Source: Pseudooceanicola nanhaiensis DSM 18065 (GTDB lineage Bacteria; Pseudomonadota; Alphaproteobacteria; Rhodobacterales; Rhodobacteraceae). Taken from it: 64,000 nt of DNA. This document shows positions 1 to 9,195 of this stretch, piece after piece (the first letter of the stretch is position 1; each line of letters begins with the position of its first letter). The notes under the pieces are model-generated. The model did not search any database and was not told the DNA's origin. It saw only the letters and a program-made list of their open reading frames with translations. A program made the translations under genes and the position numbers. The stretch is taken from NCBI RefSeq assembly GCF_000688295.1, contig NZ_JHZF01000013.1, positions 372,001-436,000 of the forward strand. Reading direction: 5' to 3'.

Positions 1-10
1 GAGACCCGAA

Positions 11-82
11 ATGCTGCGTTCCATCATCTTTCTCGTCGGACTGGTCGTCGTCGTTCTCGCCATCGTGAACTTCGTTCTCTGA
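11..82 (+). CDS. Possible small single-helix membrane peptide
   Basis: A 23-residue frame, almost entirely hydrophobic (IFLVGLVVVVLAIV core) and closed by TGA, reads as one transmembrane helix. A GAGA sits six bases before the ATG, at the very edge of the window. The frame is open to the left border, so this may instead be the C-terminal tail of a protein starting outside the window. I do not recognise a family. It could be a genuine small membrane peptide or a gene fragment. Confidence 0.35.
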   Translation: MLRSIIFLVGLVVVVLAIVNFVL

Positions 83-131
83 ACACCGCCAAGACTGGCG
101 ACAAGATTGGGCACGCGCCTGCGGGCGCGGC

Positions 132-905
132 TCACCCCCTCTCCCTCAGATGCCGTTCGATCGCGTCCAGCCGCGCCACGACCTCGTGCCGGTAATCCTC
201 GGTCGCGGCATTCGATTCCTCCGCATGGGCGTCCTGCATCGAATTGACGATGAGACCGACGACAAGGTTCATCACCGCGAAGGTGGTGATCAGGATGAAC
301 GGCACGAAGAACAGCCAGGCCTCGGGGTAGACCTCCATCACAGGCCGCACGATCCCCATGGACCAGCTTTCCAGCGTCATGATCTGGAACAGGGAATAGG
401 CCGAGGCGCCGAGCGTGCCGAACCAGTCCGGGAAACTCTCTCCGAACAGTTTCGTCGCCATGACCGAGGCCACGTAGAAGATCAGCGCCATCAGCGCGAA
501 GACTGATCCCATGCCCGGCAGTGCGGTCAGCAGCCCCTCGACCACGCGGCGCAGCGTCGGCGTGACCGACACCACCCGCAGCAGCCGCAGGATCCGCAAC
601 GCCCGCAGAACGCCGAAGCTCTGTCCGGCGGGCACGAGCGCGATGGCGACGACGGCGAAGTCGAAGATGTTCCAGCCGCTGCGGAAGAAGCGGAGCCGAT
701 GCGCATAGAGCTTGGCCGAGATCTCCAGCGTGAAGAACGCCAGGCAGAGCCGGTCCAGCGCGGCGATCAGCCCGCCGGCGAGACGCATCACGGGGTCGAT
801 GGTCTCGAGCCCCAGCAGGACCGCGTTGAACAGGATCACGGCGGTGATGACATTCCGGGTCCGGGGTCTGTCGAGAAACGCGGCAAGTTGCTGGCGGGAA
901 GTCAT
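132..905 (-). CDS. NavBac-type voltage-gated sodium channel (ion transporter)
   Basis: A 257-residue six-helix channel subunit of the bacterial NaChBac/NavBac type, expected to form a homotetramer in the inner membrane. Seen: an arginine-rich S4 (RALRILRLLR, residues 101-110), a pore loop with filter TLESWSM at 177-183 (the TLESW core is that of NaChBac), an S6 helix, and a short charged, helical C-terminal tail. ATG 905 is chosen because GGAG lies just upstream. The frame stays open to 1082, but that extension is low-complexity and crosses the divergent fadE control region. A second copy of this family lies inside the T6SS gene train at 44923-45828, with the same filter and the same IVRPVMEVYP stretch after it. 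Sodium selectivity is inferred from the filter; the physiological role is unknown. Confidence 0.88.
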   Translation of the reverse strand: MTSRQQLAAFLDRPRTRNVITAVILFNAVLLGLETIDPVMRLAGGLIAALDRLCLAFFTLEISAKLYAHRLRFFRSGWNIFDFAVVAIALVPAGQSFGVLRALRILRLLRVVSVTPTLRRVVEGLLTALPGMGSVFALMALIFYVASVMATKLFGESFPDWFGTLGASAYSLFQIMTLESWSMGIVRPVMEVYPEAWLFFVPFILITTFAVMNLVVGLIVNSMQDAHAEESNAATEDYRHEVVARLDAIERHLRERG

Positions 906-1068
906 GCGGGCTCCGTCGGCTTTCGTGTTCGGTCGGGTTCCCGGCAGATATCCATCGCGCGCCCCGCTTACCAGTGCCCGCGGCGGCGGCGCGCGCGGTG
1001 CCGCAGGAACCCCTGTCGCAGGAACCAGCCCGACGCGGGCCGAGTTGACTGTGCAGGAGGGCCTGCTC
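906..1068. promoter_or_regulatory. Divergent control region of the sodium channel gene and the fad operon
   Basis: This 163-base gap separates two divergent starts. It holds a direct repeat CGCAGGAACC at 1002-1011 and 1017-1026 (15-base period). The second copy begins a GGAAC (1021-1025) followed after 18 bases by GTT (1044-1046). That resembles the alphaproteobacterial sigma-EcfG pattern GGAAC-N17-CGTT, with A in place of C. If used, its transcript would begin only about 15 bases before the fadE ATG, which is tight. A very good ribosome site AGGAGG (1055-1060) serves fadE. Promoter assignment is tentative. Confidence 0.35.
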
Positions 1069-3318
1069 ATGTCGTTTCGCAAGGATTATCTCACCCGGCC
1101 GATCTACAAGTGGGCGAAAGGTGCCCTGCCCGCCCTGTCGAAGACGGAGGCCGAGGCGATCTCGGCCGGCGACGTCCATTTCGAGGCGGAGCTTTTCTCG
1201 GGCAAGCCCGACTGGAGCATGCTGCGCGACATGAAAGCGCCCCGTCTGACGGCCGACGAACAGGCCTTCCTGGACGGGCCCTGCCGCGAATTCTGCGACA
1301 TGCTGAACAGCTGGGAAATCGACCACGCGACCGCCGACCTCCCGCCCGAGGCCTGGGACTTCCTGCGCGACAAGGGCTTCTTCGGGATGATCATTCCCAA
1401 GGAGCACGGCGGGCTCGGCTTCTCGGCCTTCGCGCATTCCGAGGTGGTCCGCTACATCTCCAGCCACTCGATCCCCGGGGCAGTGACCGTCATGGTCCCC
1501 AATTCTCTCGGTCCGGGCGAGCTGATCCTGCAGTTCGGCACGGACGATCAGAAATCGCACTGGCTGCCGCGTCTCGCCAGGGGCGAGGAGCTTCCCGCCT
1601 TCGGCCTCACAAGCGAGGACGCCGGATCCGACGCTTCGGCCATGCGCGATGACGGCGTGGTCTGCCGCGGGACCTGGAACGGCGAGGAGGTGCTCGGCAT
1701 CCGCCTGAACTGGGCCAAGCGCTACATCACCCTCTCGCCGGTCTGTACCGTGCTGGGCCTGGCCTTCAAGCTGCGCGACCCGGACGGGCTGCTTGGCGAG
1801 GAAGAGGACATCGGAATCACCTGCGCCCTCGTGCCGACCGACCTGCCGGGGGTCGAGACCGGGCGCCGCCACCTGCCCTCGGGCACGATGTTCCAGAACG
1901 GCCCGACCACCGGCGAGGACGTGTTCGTGCCCATCGACCACATCATCGGCGGGCCCGAATACGCCGGTCGCGGCTGGATGATGCTGATGAGCGCACTGGC
2001 CGCCGGGCGCGGCATCTCGCTGCCCTCGCAATCCGCCGCCGCCTGCGCCATGGCCGCCCACACGACCGGGGCCTATGCCCGCGTCCGCCAGCAGTTCGGC
2101 CTGCCCATCGGCCTGTTCGAGGGTGTGCAGGAGCCGCTGGCCCGGATCGCCGCCAATGCCTATGCGGTGGACGCCGGGCGCCGCCTGACATGCGCCGCAC
2201 TCGACGACGGCTACAAGCTCGCCGTGATCTCGGCGATCATGAAGTATCACGCGACGACGCGGATGCGGGAAAGCATCACCGACGCGATGGACGTGCATTC
2301 CGGCAAGGCGGTGATCGACGGTCCGCTGAACTACCTCCAGCCGATCTACCGCTCGCTGCCGATCGGGATCACGGTCGAGGGCGCGAACATCGTCACCCGC
2401 AACCTGATCATCTTCGGCCAGGGCGCGATCCGCGCGCATCCCCACCTTCTGGACGAGATGCAGGCGCTTGGCGAACCCGACCCCGACGAGTCTCTCGAGG
2501 CGTTCGACAAGCACTTCTGGCGCCACGTCGGCCATTCCACCCGCACCTTCTTCCGTGCCTGGTGGTCCGCCTGGACCGGACGCGGCGCGGTGCCGAAGAA
2601 GGCGGGCGACGTCGCCTGGGTCTATCGCCGCCTGTCGCGCTGGTCCGCCGCCTTTGCCGTCACCGCCGACTTCGCCTTCCTGACCCTCGGCGGCGCGCTG
2701 AAACGGCGCGAGATGCTCTCGGCCCGGCTGGGCGACGCGCTGTCCGAGATGTTCCTGCTCGCCGCCGTGCTGAAACGCTGGGAGGACGAAGGCCGTCGCG
2801 AGGAAGACCTGCCCCTGGTCGAATATTGCGCCGAGCAGGCCTTCGAACGGATCGGCCGCGCGCTGGACGAGACCATCGCCAACATGCCCGACCGCTGGGT
2901 GTCCTGGCTGCTGCGCCCGACCCTGCTGCCGGGATCGCGGTCGCGCGGGCCGAAGGACCGGACCGCGACGAAGGTCGCCATGGCGCTCTACGAACCCGGC
3001 GCGGCACGGGACCGGCTGACCGCCGGCCTGCACCGGCCCGATCCGCAATCGGGTCTGGGTCTGCTCGAAACCGCCTTCCGGCTGGTGACCGAGGCCGAAC
3101 CGCTGCGCAAACGTCTGCGCGAGGTGCGCAAGACCCCGCGCGAGGCGCGCGATGCCGGCATCCTGACCGAGACGGAATTCGCCCAGCTCGCCCGGGTGGA
3201 CGAGGCGGTCAGCGCCGTCGTCGCGGTCGACGATTTCACCCCGGAAGAGCTGCGCGGCATGTACCGCGACTACAGCCCCAACCCCGCCAACCCGATCCCG
3301 AGAGAGGCCGCCGAATGA
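1069..3318 (+). CDS. fadE: Acyl-CoA dehydrogenase, FadE type
   Basis: A 749-residue acyl-CoA dehydrogenase of the long FadE class, catalysing the first (FAD-dependent) step of fatty-acid beta-oxidation. The core dehydrogenase half carries the substrate/FAD loop FGLTSEDAGSDASAM and a GGPEYAGRGW segment. The extra C-terminal region of about 300 residues corresponds to the DUF1974 part that sets FadE (814 residues in E. coli) apart from the usual 380-residue enzymes. ATG 1069 is fixed by AGGAGG eight bases upstream; the frame is open further left but without another ribosome site. It is first in an operon with thiolase, FadJ and an acetyl-CoA hydrolase/transferase, and its stop overlaps the thiolase start (ATGA). 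Confidence 0.93.
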   Translation: MSFRKDYLTRPIYKWAKGALPALSKTEAEAISAGDVHFEAELFSGKPDWSMLRDMKAPRLTADEQAFLDGPCREFCDMLNSWEIDHATADLPPEAWDFLRDKGFFGMIIPKEHGGLGFSAFAHSEVVRYISSHSIPGAVTVMVPNSLGPGELILQFGTDDQKSHWLPRLARGEELPAFGLTSEDAGSDASAMRDDGVVCRGTWNGEEVLGIRLNWAKRYITLSPVCTVLGLAFKLRDPDGLLGEEEDIGITCALVPTDLPGVETGRRHLPSGTMFQNGPTTGEDVFVPIDHIIGGPEYAGRGWMMLMSALAAGRGISLPSQSAAACAMAAHTTGAYARVRQQFGLPIGLFEGVQEPLARIAANAYAVDAGRRLTCAALDDGYKLAVISAIMKYHATTRMRESITDAMDVHSGKAVIDGPLNYLQPIYRSLPIGITVEGANIVTRNLIIFGQGAIRAHPHLLDEMQALGEPDPDESLEAFDKHFWRHVGHSTRTFFRAWWSAWTGRGAVPKKAGDVAWVYRRLSRWSAAFAVTADFAFLTLGGALKRREMLSARLGDALSEMFLLAAVLKRWEDEGRREEDLPLVEYCAEQAFERIGRALDETIANMPDRWVSWLLRPTLLPGSRSRGPKDRTATKVAMALYEPGAARDRLTAGLHRPDPQSGLGLLETAFRLVTEAEPLRKRLREVRKTPREARDAGILTETEFAQLARVDEAVSAVVAVDDFTPEELRGMYRDYSPNPANPIPREAAE

Positions 3319-4598
3319 GCAGACCCGTCTACCTCGTCGATGGTGCGCGGACACCGTTCCTGAAGGCCCGGGGCAAGCCCGGGCCGTTCACGCCGGTGGA
3401 CCTCGCCGTGCAATGCGGTCGCCCGCTGCTGATGCGCCAGCCGTTCGAGCGTACGGCCTTCGACCTTGTCATCCTCGGCTGCGTCAATGTCATCCAGGAC
3501 GAGATGAACCCCGCCCGCGTCGCGGCGCTGCGGCTCGGCATGGGCGACAAGCAGGTCGCCTTCACCGTGCAGATCAACTGCGGCTCGGGCATGCAGTCGA
3601 TCGACACCGCCTTCCGCTACATCCGCGACGGCAGCCACGAGATGATCCTGGCCGGCGGGGCCGAGGCGCTGTCGCAGGCGCCGCTTGTCTACCGGCAGGA
3701 GGCCGTCGAATGGTTCGGCGGCATGGCCCGCGCCAGGAGCCCGCTCGACAAGGCGCAGAAGATGGCAGAGGTGCGTCCCGACTTCTTCTCGCCCGTCATC
3801 GGGCTGGAGCGCGGGCTGACCGATCCGATCACCGCCCTCAACATGGGCCAGACCGCCGAGGTGCTGGCGCATCGGTTCAACATCGACCGCCAGACCGCCG
3901 ACGCCTACGCGGTCTCGTCGCACAAGCGCCTCGCCGCCGCGCAGGACGAGGGGCGGCTGGACGGAGAGGTCCTGCCGGCCTTCGACCGGGACGGCAATGC
4001 CCATGCGAAGGATGACGGCGTCCGGCCCGACAGCTCGATCGAGAAGCTCGCCAAGCTGGAGCCCGCCTTCGAGCGGCCCTATGGCAAGGTGACGCCCGGC
4101 AATTCCAGCCAGATCACCGACGGCGCGTCCTGGGTGATCGTCGCCTCCGAGAAGGCCGTCGAACTGCACGGCCTGACCCCGATCGCGCGGATCGTGGACA
4201 GCGAATGGGCGGCGCTCGACCCGTCGATCATGGGGCTCGGCCCGGTGCTGGCCTCGACCCCGCTGGCGCAGCGCCACCAGCTCGAGGTCGGCGACATCGA
4301 CCTGTGGGAGATCAACGAGGCCTTCGCCGCGCAGGTGCTGTCCTGCCTCGCCGCGTGGCAGGACGAGGATTTCTGCCGTGACGTGCTGGGCTACGACCAG
4401 GCCTTCGGGCGGATCGACCGCGACCGCCTGAACGTGGACGGCGGCGCGATCAGCCTCGGCCATCCGGTCGGGACCAGCGGCAACCGTATCGTACTTCACC
4501 TCGCCAACGCGCTGAAGGCCCGCGGTGCCCGGCGCGGCATCGCCACCGAGTGCATCGGCGGCGGCCTTGGCGGAGCCATGTTGCTGGAGGCCGCATGA
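3315..4598 (+). CDS. fadI: Acetyl-CoA C-acyltransferase (thiolase), FadI/FadA type
   Basis: A 427-residue thiolase that cleaves 3-ketoacyl-CoA to acetyl-CoA plus a shortened acyl-CoA. Seen: the nucleophile cysteine in QINCGSGMQS (C89), the INEAFAAQ helix, the histidine motif GGAISLGHPVGTSG, and the second cysteine in ECIGGGLGGAM near the C-terminus. Its length and N-terminal style fit FadI rather than the shorter FadA. The start overlaps the fadE stop as ATGA and its own stop overlaps the fadJ start, so the three are translationally coupled. The family is certain; the choice between FadI, FadA and a general acetyl-CoA acetyltransferase is less so. Confidence 0.9.
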   Translation: MSRPVYLVDGARTPFLKARGKPGPFTPVDLAVQCGRPLLMRQPFERTAFDLVILGCVNVIQDEMNPARVAALRLGMGDKQVAFTVQINCGSGMQSIDTAFRYIRDGSHEMILAGGAEALSQAPLVYRQEAVEWFGGMARARSPLDKAQKMAEVRPDFFSPVIGLERGLTDPITALNMGQTAEVLAHRFNIDRQTADAYAVSSHKRLAAAQDEGRLDGEVLPAFDRDGNAHAKDDGVRPDSSIEKLAKLEPAFERPYGKVTPGNSSQITDGASWVIVASEKAVELHGLTPIARIVDSEWAALDPSIMGLGPVLASTPLAQRHQLEVGDIDLWEINEAFAAQVLSCLAAWQDEDFCRDVLGYDQAFGRIDRDRLNVDGGAISLGHPVGTSGNRIVLHLANALKARGARRGIATECIGGGLGGAMLLEAA

Positions 4599-6664
4599 CC
4601 GACGTTCTGGACGAACTCACCCCCGACGAACCGACCGACGCGCCCCGCGCCCCCGCGTCGCTGAACTGGCGGCAGGAGGCGGAAGACGGCATCGTCCGGC
4701 TCTGGCTCGATTGCGAGAACTCGGAGGTCAACGTCATCTCCGAGACGGTGCTGACCGAGCTCGACACCCTGCTCGACCACGTCAAGGAAACCCAGCCGAA
4801 GGCGCTGGTGATCCGCTCCGCCAAGCCGGCGGGCTTTGCGGCCGGGGCGGACATCGACAGTTTCGCGGAGCTGCGGGGCGAGGGCGCGGTCGCCAAGCTG
4901 GAACAGGGCCACGCGGTGCTCGACAAGCTCGAGGCGCTGCCCTTCCCGACGATCGCGGTGATCCACGGCGCGGCGCTCGGCGGCGGGTTCGAGCTGGCGC
5001 TGGCCTGCGAATACCGGATCGGCATCGAGGGGGCGAAGTTCGGCTTCCCCGAGATCCAGCTGGGCCTGCACCCCGGCCTTGGCGGCACGTGGCGGCTGAG
5101 CCAGCTGGTCGACCCGGTCGAGGCGATGCAGATGATGCTGACCGGCAGGACGGCCCATGACCGGAAGGCGAAGAAGCTCGGGATCATCGACGCGCTGGTG
5201 CCCGAACGCCATGTGGAGGCCGCGATCCATGCGGCGGCGAAGGGCGAGATGAAGCACCACGCGCAGGGGTTCCGGGCCTCGGCCCTGCGGACCCGGGCGG
5301 CGCGGTCCCTGGCGGCCACCCGGATGCGCTCGGAAAGCCAGAAGCAGGCGCCGCGGACCCATTTCCCGGCCCCCTTCGCGCTCATCGACCTGTGGGAGGA
5401 CCACGGCGGCAGCAAGGCAGAGATGGAGAAGGCCGAGATCGCCTCCTTCGCCGAACTGCTCGACAGCGTGACGGCACAGAACCTGATCCGGGTCTTCTTC
5501 CTGCGGCGCAAGCTGAAGGCGGCGGGCAAGGGCCGCTCGGGCATCGCGCATGTGCATGTCATCGGCGCCGGGACCATGGGGGCCGAGATCGCCGCGTGGT
5601 CGGCGATCCAGGGCCACAGCGTCACCATCGAGGACGTCAATCCCGAACCGCTCGGACGTGCGGTGAAGCGGGCCTCGGACATCTGCGAGAGAAAGCACCT
5701 CTCGGGGATCGACACGCGCGATGCGCTCGACCGGATGATGCCCGACCCCTCGGGTCTGGGCCGCGCCCGCGCCGACCTGGTGATCGAGGCGGTGCCCGAG
5801 AAAATGGAGCTGAAGGAGAAGATCTATGCCTCGCTCCGTGGCAAGATGAAGCCGGGCGCGATCCTCGCCTCGAACACCTCCAGCCTGCGGCTCGCCGACC
5901 TGGTCGATGCCGCGCCGGAACGGACGCGGTTCGCGGGGCTGCACTTCTTCAATCCCGTCTCCTCGATGCAGCTGGTCGAGGTCGTCTCGCACGACAGGGC
6001 CGAACGCGAGACGCTGGACCGGCTCGCCGCCTTCGTCACCGGCATCGACCGTCTGCCGGCCCGCGTCACCGATTATCCCGGCTTCCTCGTCAACCGCATC
6101 CTCGCCCCCTACCTGATGGAGGCGATGGTGCTGCTGGACGAGGGCCGCAGCAAGGAAGAGATCGACCGCGCCGCGCTGGCCTTCGGGATGCCCATGGGCC
6201 CGGTGACGCTGGCCGATCAGGTCGGGCTCGACATCTGCCTCGAGGTCGCGAATTCGATGCGGAGCTCGCTGGATCGCCCGGTGGCCGAGACGCCCGCCTG
6301 GCTGCGCGAGAAGGTCGAGGCCGGCGAGACCGGGCGCAAGGCCGGCAAGGGGCTCTACGATTACAAGGGCGGGGCCGAGCCGCCGAAATCGCCCGAGCCC
6401 GACCCCTCGACCGAGATCATCGACCGCCTCATCCTGCCGATGTGCGACGCCGCGGTCGAATGCCTCCGCAACGACGTGATCCACGACGAGGAGCAGCTGG
6501 ACGGCGCCGTGATCTTCGGCACCGGCTGGGCGCCCTTCCGCGGCGGCCCGATGCGCTATGCCAGGACGCGGGGCCTGGGGGAATGCCGCGACCGCCTGCG
6601 CGCGCTGGCCGAGCGGCATGGCGACAGGTTCCGGCCCGACCCGGGGTGGGACAGCCTTGCCTGA
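4595..6664 (+). CDS. fadJ: Bifunctional enoyl-CoA hydratase / 3-hydroxyacyl-CoA dehydrogenase
   Basis: The 689-residue multifunctional beta-oxidation alpha subunit. The N-terminal crotonase domain (about 20-290) shows AGADIDSFAEL and the oxyanion-hole segment IHGAALGGGFELALAC. From about residue 325 follows an NAD-binding Rossmann domain with VIGAGTMGAEIAAW, then hydroxyacyl-CoA dehydrogenase signatures (GLHFFNPV, DYPGFLVNRIL) and a second C-terminal helical domain containing the partial repeat GWAPFRGGPMRYA. It works with the upstream thiolase as the trifunctional complex. The start overlaps the thiolase stop (ATGA). FadB and FadJ cannot be separated by eye; FadJ follows from pairing with a FadI-like thiolase. 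Confidence 0.92.
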   Translation: MTDVLDELTPDEPTDAPRAPASLNWRQEAEDGIVRLWLDCENSEVNVISETVLTELDTLLDHVKETQPKALVIRSAKPAGFAAGADIDSFAELRGEGAVAKLEQGHAVLDKLEALPFPTIAVIHGAALGGGFELALACEYRIGIEGAKFGFPEIQLGLHPGLGGTWRLSQLVDPVEAMQMMLTGRTAHDRKAKKLGIIDALVPERHVEAAIHAAAKGEMKHHAQGFRASALRTRAARSLAATRMRSESQKQAPRTHFPAPFALIDLWEDHGGSKAEMEKAEIASFAELLDSVTAQNLIRVFFLRRKLKAAGKGRSGIAHVHVIGAGTMGAEIAAWSAIQGHSVTIEDVNPEPLGRAVKRASDICERKHLSGIDTRDALDRMMPDPSGLGRARADLVIEAVPEKMELKEKIYASLRGKMKPGAILASNTSSLRLADLVDAAPERTRFAGLHFFNPVSSMQLVEVVSHDRAERETLDRLAAFVTGIDRLPARVTDYPGFLVNRILAPYLMEAMVLLDEGRSKEEIDRAALAFGMPMGPVTLADQVGLDICLEVANSMRSSLDRPVAETPAWLREKVEAGETGRKAGKGLYDYKGGAEPPKSPEPDPSTEIIDRLILPMCDAAVECLRNDVIHDEEQLDGAVIFGTGWAPFRGGPMRYARTRGLGECRDRLRALAERHGDRFRPDPGWDSLA

Positions 6665-8501
6665 GCCGACCGCGCGCGCCGAGGCCATCGCGCGGTCCAT
6701 ACTCGCGCGGACCGACGGTGACATCCGGCTTGCCCTGCCACTGGGACTGGGCAAGCCCGTCACCCTGGTGAATGCGCTGACGAAGCTCGTGGCGCAGACG
6801 CCCTCCGCCCGCCTGTCGATCCTCACCGCCCTGACGCTCGAACGCCCCTCCATGCCGGCGGGGCTCGCCCGGCGGTTCATGGAGCCCGCGGCGGACCGGC
6901 TCTTCGGCGCCTATCCCCAAATCGCCTATGCCGGGATGATGCGCGACGGGACCCTGCCGCCCAATATCGAGGTCTCGGAATTCTTCATGATGGCCGGCCG
7001 CTGGCTTGGCGTGGGCGAGGCCCAGCGGAACTACATCGCGGCCAATTACACCCATGCCTACGACCGGCTGCGGGAATGGAACCCGAATGTCGTCATGCAG
7101 CTGCTGGCCGAGGCCGAGGACGGCACCCTCTCGCTCTCGTGCAACACCGACATCACCGCCGACCTGCTGCGCGACCGCGAGGCGGGGCGCCTGAGCTTCC
7201 TTCTGGCGGGCGAGGTGAACCGCCAGCTTCCGGCCATGGGCGGCGACGCGGCCACCCTGCCGGGACAGGCGGTCGACCTGCTGATGCGGGATGGCATGGA
7301 GTTCGAGCTCTTCTCGGCGGTCAAGCGGCCCGTGGGCGTCACCGAACACGCCATCGGCCTTCATGTTGCCCGGCTGATCCGGGACGGCGGCACGCTCCAG
7401 ATCGGCATCGGGGCCATCGGCGACGCGGTGGCCCATGCCCTGCTGCTGCGGCACGCCGGGCAGAGCGCGCCGGTCCACCGGGCCTGCCCGCTGCCGCCCG
7501 ACGGCATCGACGACGCCGGCGCGTTCGACGAAGGGCTCTATTGCGTGACCGAGATGCTGGTCGACGGGCTGCTGCAGCTGTTCGAGGCCGGGATCATCCG
7601 GCGCGAGGTCGACGGCGCGGCGATCCATGCCGGGTTCTTCGTCGATTGCCGCGACTTCTACGCCCGGCTGCGCGAGATGCCCGAGGCCCGGCGGGACCGC
7701 ATCCGGATGGTGCCCGTGTCCTACACCAACCAGCTCTACGGCGACGAAGCGGCCAAGCGTGCGGCCCGGCGCGACGCCCGCTTCGTCAACGCGGCGATGA
7801 AGGCCACGCTGCTTGGCGGCATCGTCAGCGACGCGACCGCGCAGGGGCGCGAGGTGAGCGGGATCGGCGGGCAGTTCAACTTCATCGAACAGGCCTTCGC
7901 GCTGGAAGACGGCCGCGCGATCATCACCCTGCCCGCGACCCGGACCCGCAATGGGCGGACGGAATCGAACATCGTCTGGGATCATCCGCACGAAAGCGTG
8001 CCACGGGCCTATCGGGACATCGTGGTGACGGAATACGGCATCGCCGACCTGCGCGGCCAGCGCGATGCCGAGGTGGTGAAGCGGATGCTGCGCATCACCG
8101 ACGCCCGCTTTCAGGATGCGCTGCTGGACAAGGCCCGCGCCGCCGGGAAGATCGGGCGCGACTTCTCCATCCCCGACGCATGGCGGGTGAACACACCCGG
8201 GACCATTGCCGGATGGCTCGCCCCGTTCGACCTGCCGCAGTTCCCCTTCGGCAGCGATTTCGACGAGACGGAGCGCCGTCTTCTGCCCGCCCTCGATCTG
8301 CTGTCCGAAACCCAGGGCAGCCGGCGCGGCCTCGCTCGGCTGGTGGTCGCGGGCCTCCGCAGCTCCGCGGCGGATGAGGAGCGCGCCTGCATGGCCCGCA
8401 TGGGCCTGGACCAACCGCGCGGGATGGAGCGGCTCGAGTCGCTTGCGCTCAAGGGTGCGCTGGCCGAAACCCGGCGCGCGCCTCAGGTGATCAGGAAATA
8501 G
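6657..8501 (+). CDS. Acetyl-CoA hydrolase/transferase family protein
   Basis: A protein of about 614 residues of the acetyl-CoA hydrolase/CoA-transferase superfamily. The C-terminal domain is clear: GREVSGIGGQFNFI, then TLPATRTRNGRTESNIVW and VTEYGIADLRGQ, the usual order in this family. A plausible TTG start at 6657 overlaps the fadJ end by eight bases; the ribosome site is weak and upstream starts remain possible. As last gene of the beta-oxidation operon it may release or exchange CoA from acetyl-CoA or short acyl-CoA. Substrate is not deducible. It is about 100 residues longer than typical members, with a C-terminal tail after the conserved part. It ends convergently with, and overlaps by 19 bases, the exoD-like gene. 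Confidence 0.85.
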   Translation: MPEPTARAEAIARSILARTDGDIRLALPLGLGKPVTLVNALTKLVAQTPSARLSILTALTLERPSMPAGLARRFMEPAADRLFGAYPQIAYAGMMRDGTLPPNIEVSEFFMMAGRWLGVGEAQRNYIAANYTHAYDRLREWNPNVVMQLLAEAEDGTLSLSCNTDITADLLRDREAGRLSFLLAGEVNRQLPAMGGDAATLPGQAVDLLMRDGMEFELFSAVKRPVGVTEHAIGLHVARLIRDGGTLQIGIGAIGDAVAHALLLRHAGQSAPVHRACPLPPDGIDDAGAFDEGLYCVTEMLVDGLLQLFEAGIIRREVDGAAIHAGFFVDCRDFYARLREMPEARRDRIRMVPVSYTNQLYGDEAAKRAARRDARFVNAAMKATLLGGIVSDATAQGREVSGIGGQFNFIEQAFALEDGRAIITLPATRTRNGRTESNIVWDHPHESVPRAYRDIVVTEYGIADLRGQRDAEVVKRMLRITDARFQDALLDKARAAGKIGRDFSIPDAWRVNTPGTIAGWLAPFDLPQFPFGSDFDETERRLLPALDLLSETQGSRRGLARLVVAGLRSSAADEERACMARMGLDQPRGMERLESLALKGALAETRRAPQVIRK

Positions 8502-9094
8502 GCCCCGCCGCCGATCAGGGCGAGGAAGGCGATGGCGAAGACGGTATAGAGCCCGTCGCGCACCAGCAGCGCCAGCGAGAAAAGCACCACCGCCGCGCCC
8601 AGGGTCGAGGACGAGAAGGGCACCAGTTCGAGGAAGGGCATCGCCAGACCGCAGAGCAGGCAGGCCGCCTCGGTGATCCAGTCGAAGGGCCGCTTGACCA
8701 GGAAGCGCAGCCGCTCGCGCGAATGGCGATCCAGCCAGCGGGCCGGTTTCTTCAGCCATTTCGCGGCGTTGCGCAGCCTGTCGCTCGGCACCTGCCGATG
8801 CATGATGAAGCCCGGCAGCCAGATGTGTTTGCGGTTCAGCAGCATCTGGAGCGACACCAGCGCGATCAGGATCCCGCAGGTGCTGGAAAACAGCGGCACA
8901 CCCGAGAGCGGCGAGACGACGGCCAGTGCGGGCGCCATCAGCACCGGCACGAAGGACGCCTCGCCCATGGCCGCGGTGATCTCTTCCAGACGGGTCTTGT
9001 CGCCGTTCGCCGCTCCCTCGATGCGTTCCACGACGTCGATGACCGAGCCGAGTTCGTCCTTGTCCCGGGCGGGCTGGGTGTCCTGGGTCGTCAT
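8483..9094 (-). CDS. exoD: Exopolysaccharide synthesis protein, ExoD family
   Basis: A 203-residue membrane protein of the ExoD family. Seen: a polar N-terminus, a hydrophobic block around VPVLMAPALAVVSPLSGVP, the conserved basic stretch LLNRKHIWLPGF, and paired C-terminal helices ending in GGGAYFLIT. ExoD was named in rhizobia, where loss affects exopolysaccharide and alkali tolerance; the biochemical role is unknown. ATG 9094 has GGAG eight bases upstream, and the longer frame to 9130 lacks such a site. It is convergent with the acetyl-CoA hydrolase gene. Confidence 0.85.
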   Translation of the reverse strand: MTTQDTQPARDKDELGSVIDVVERIEGAANGDKTRLEEITAAMGEASFVPVLMAPALAVVSPLSGVPLFSSTCGILIALVSLQMLLNRKHIWLPGFIMHRQVPSDRLRNAAKWLKKPARWLDRHSRERLRFLVKRPFDWITEAACLLCGLAMPFLELVPFSSSTLGAAVVLFSLALLVRDGLYTVFAIAFLALIGGGAYFLIT

Positions 9095-9195
9095 GGGTGT
9101 CTCCGGGGAGAAGGATGGGCGTTTGGGCACGATATGGCGCTAGTTTTCCCCGCCGTCCATGTCCCGCGTGTGACTGAGCTCCATTCCGCCAGCCG

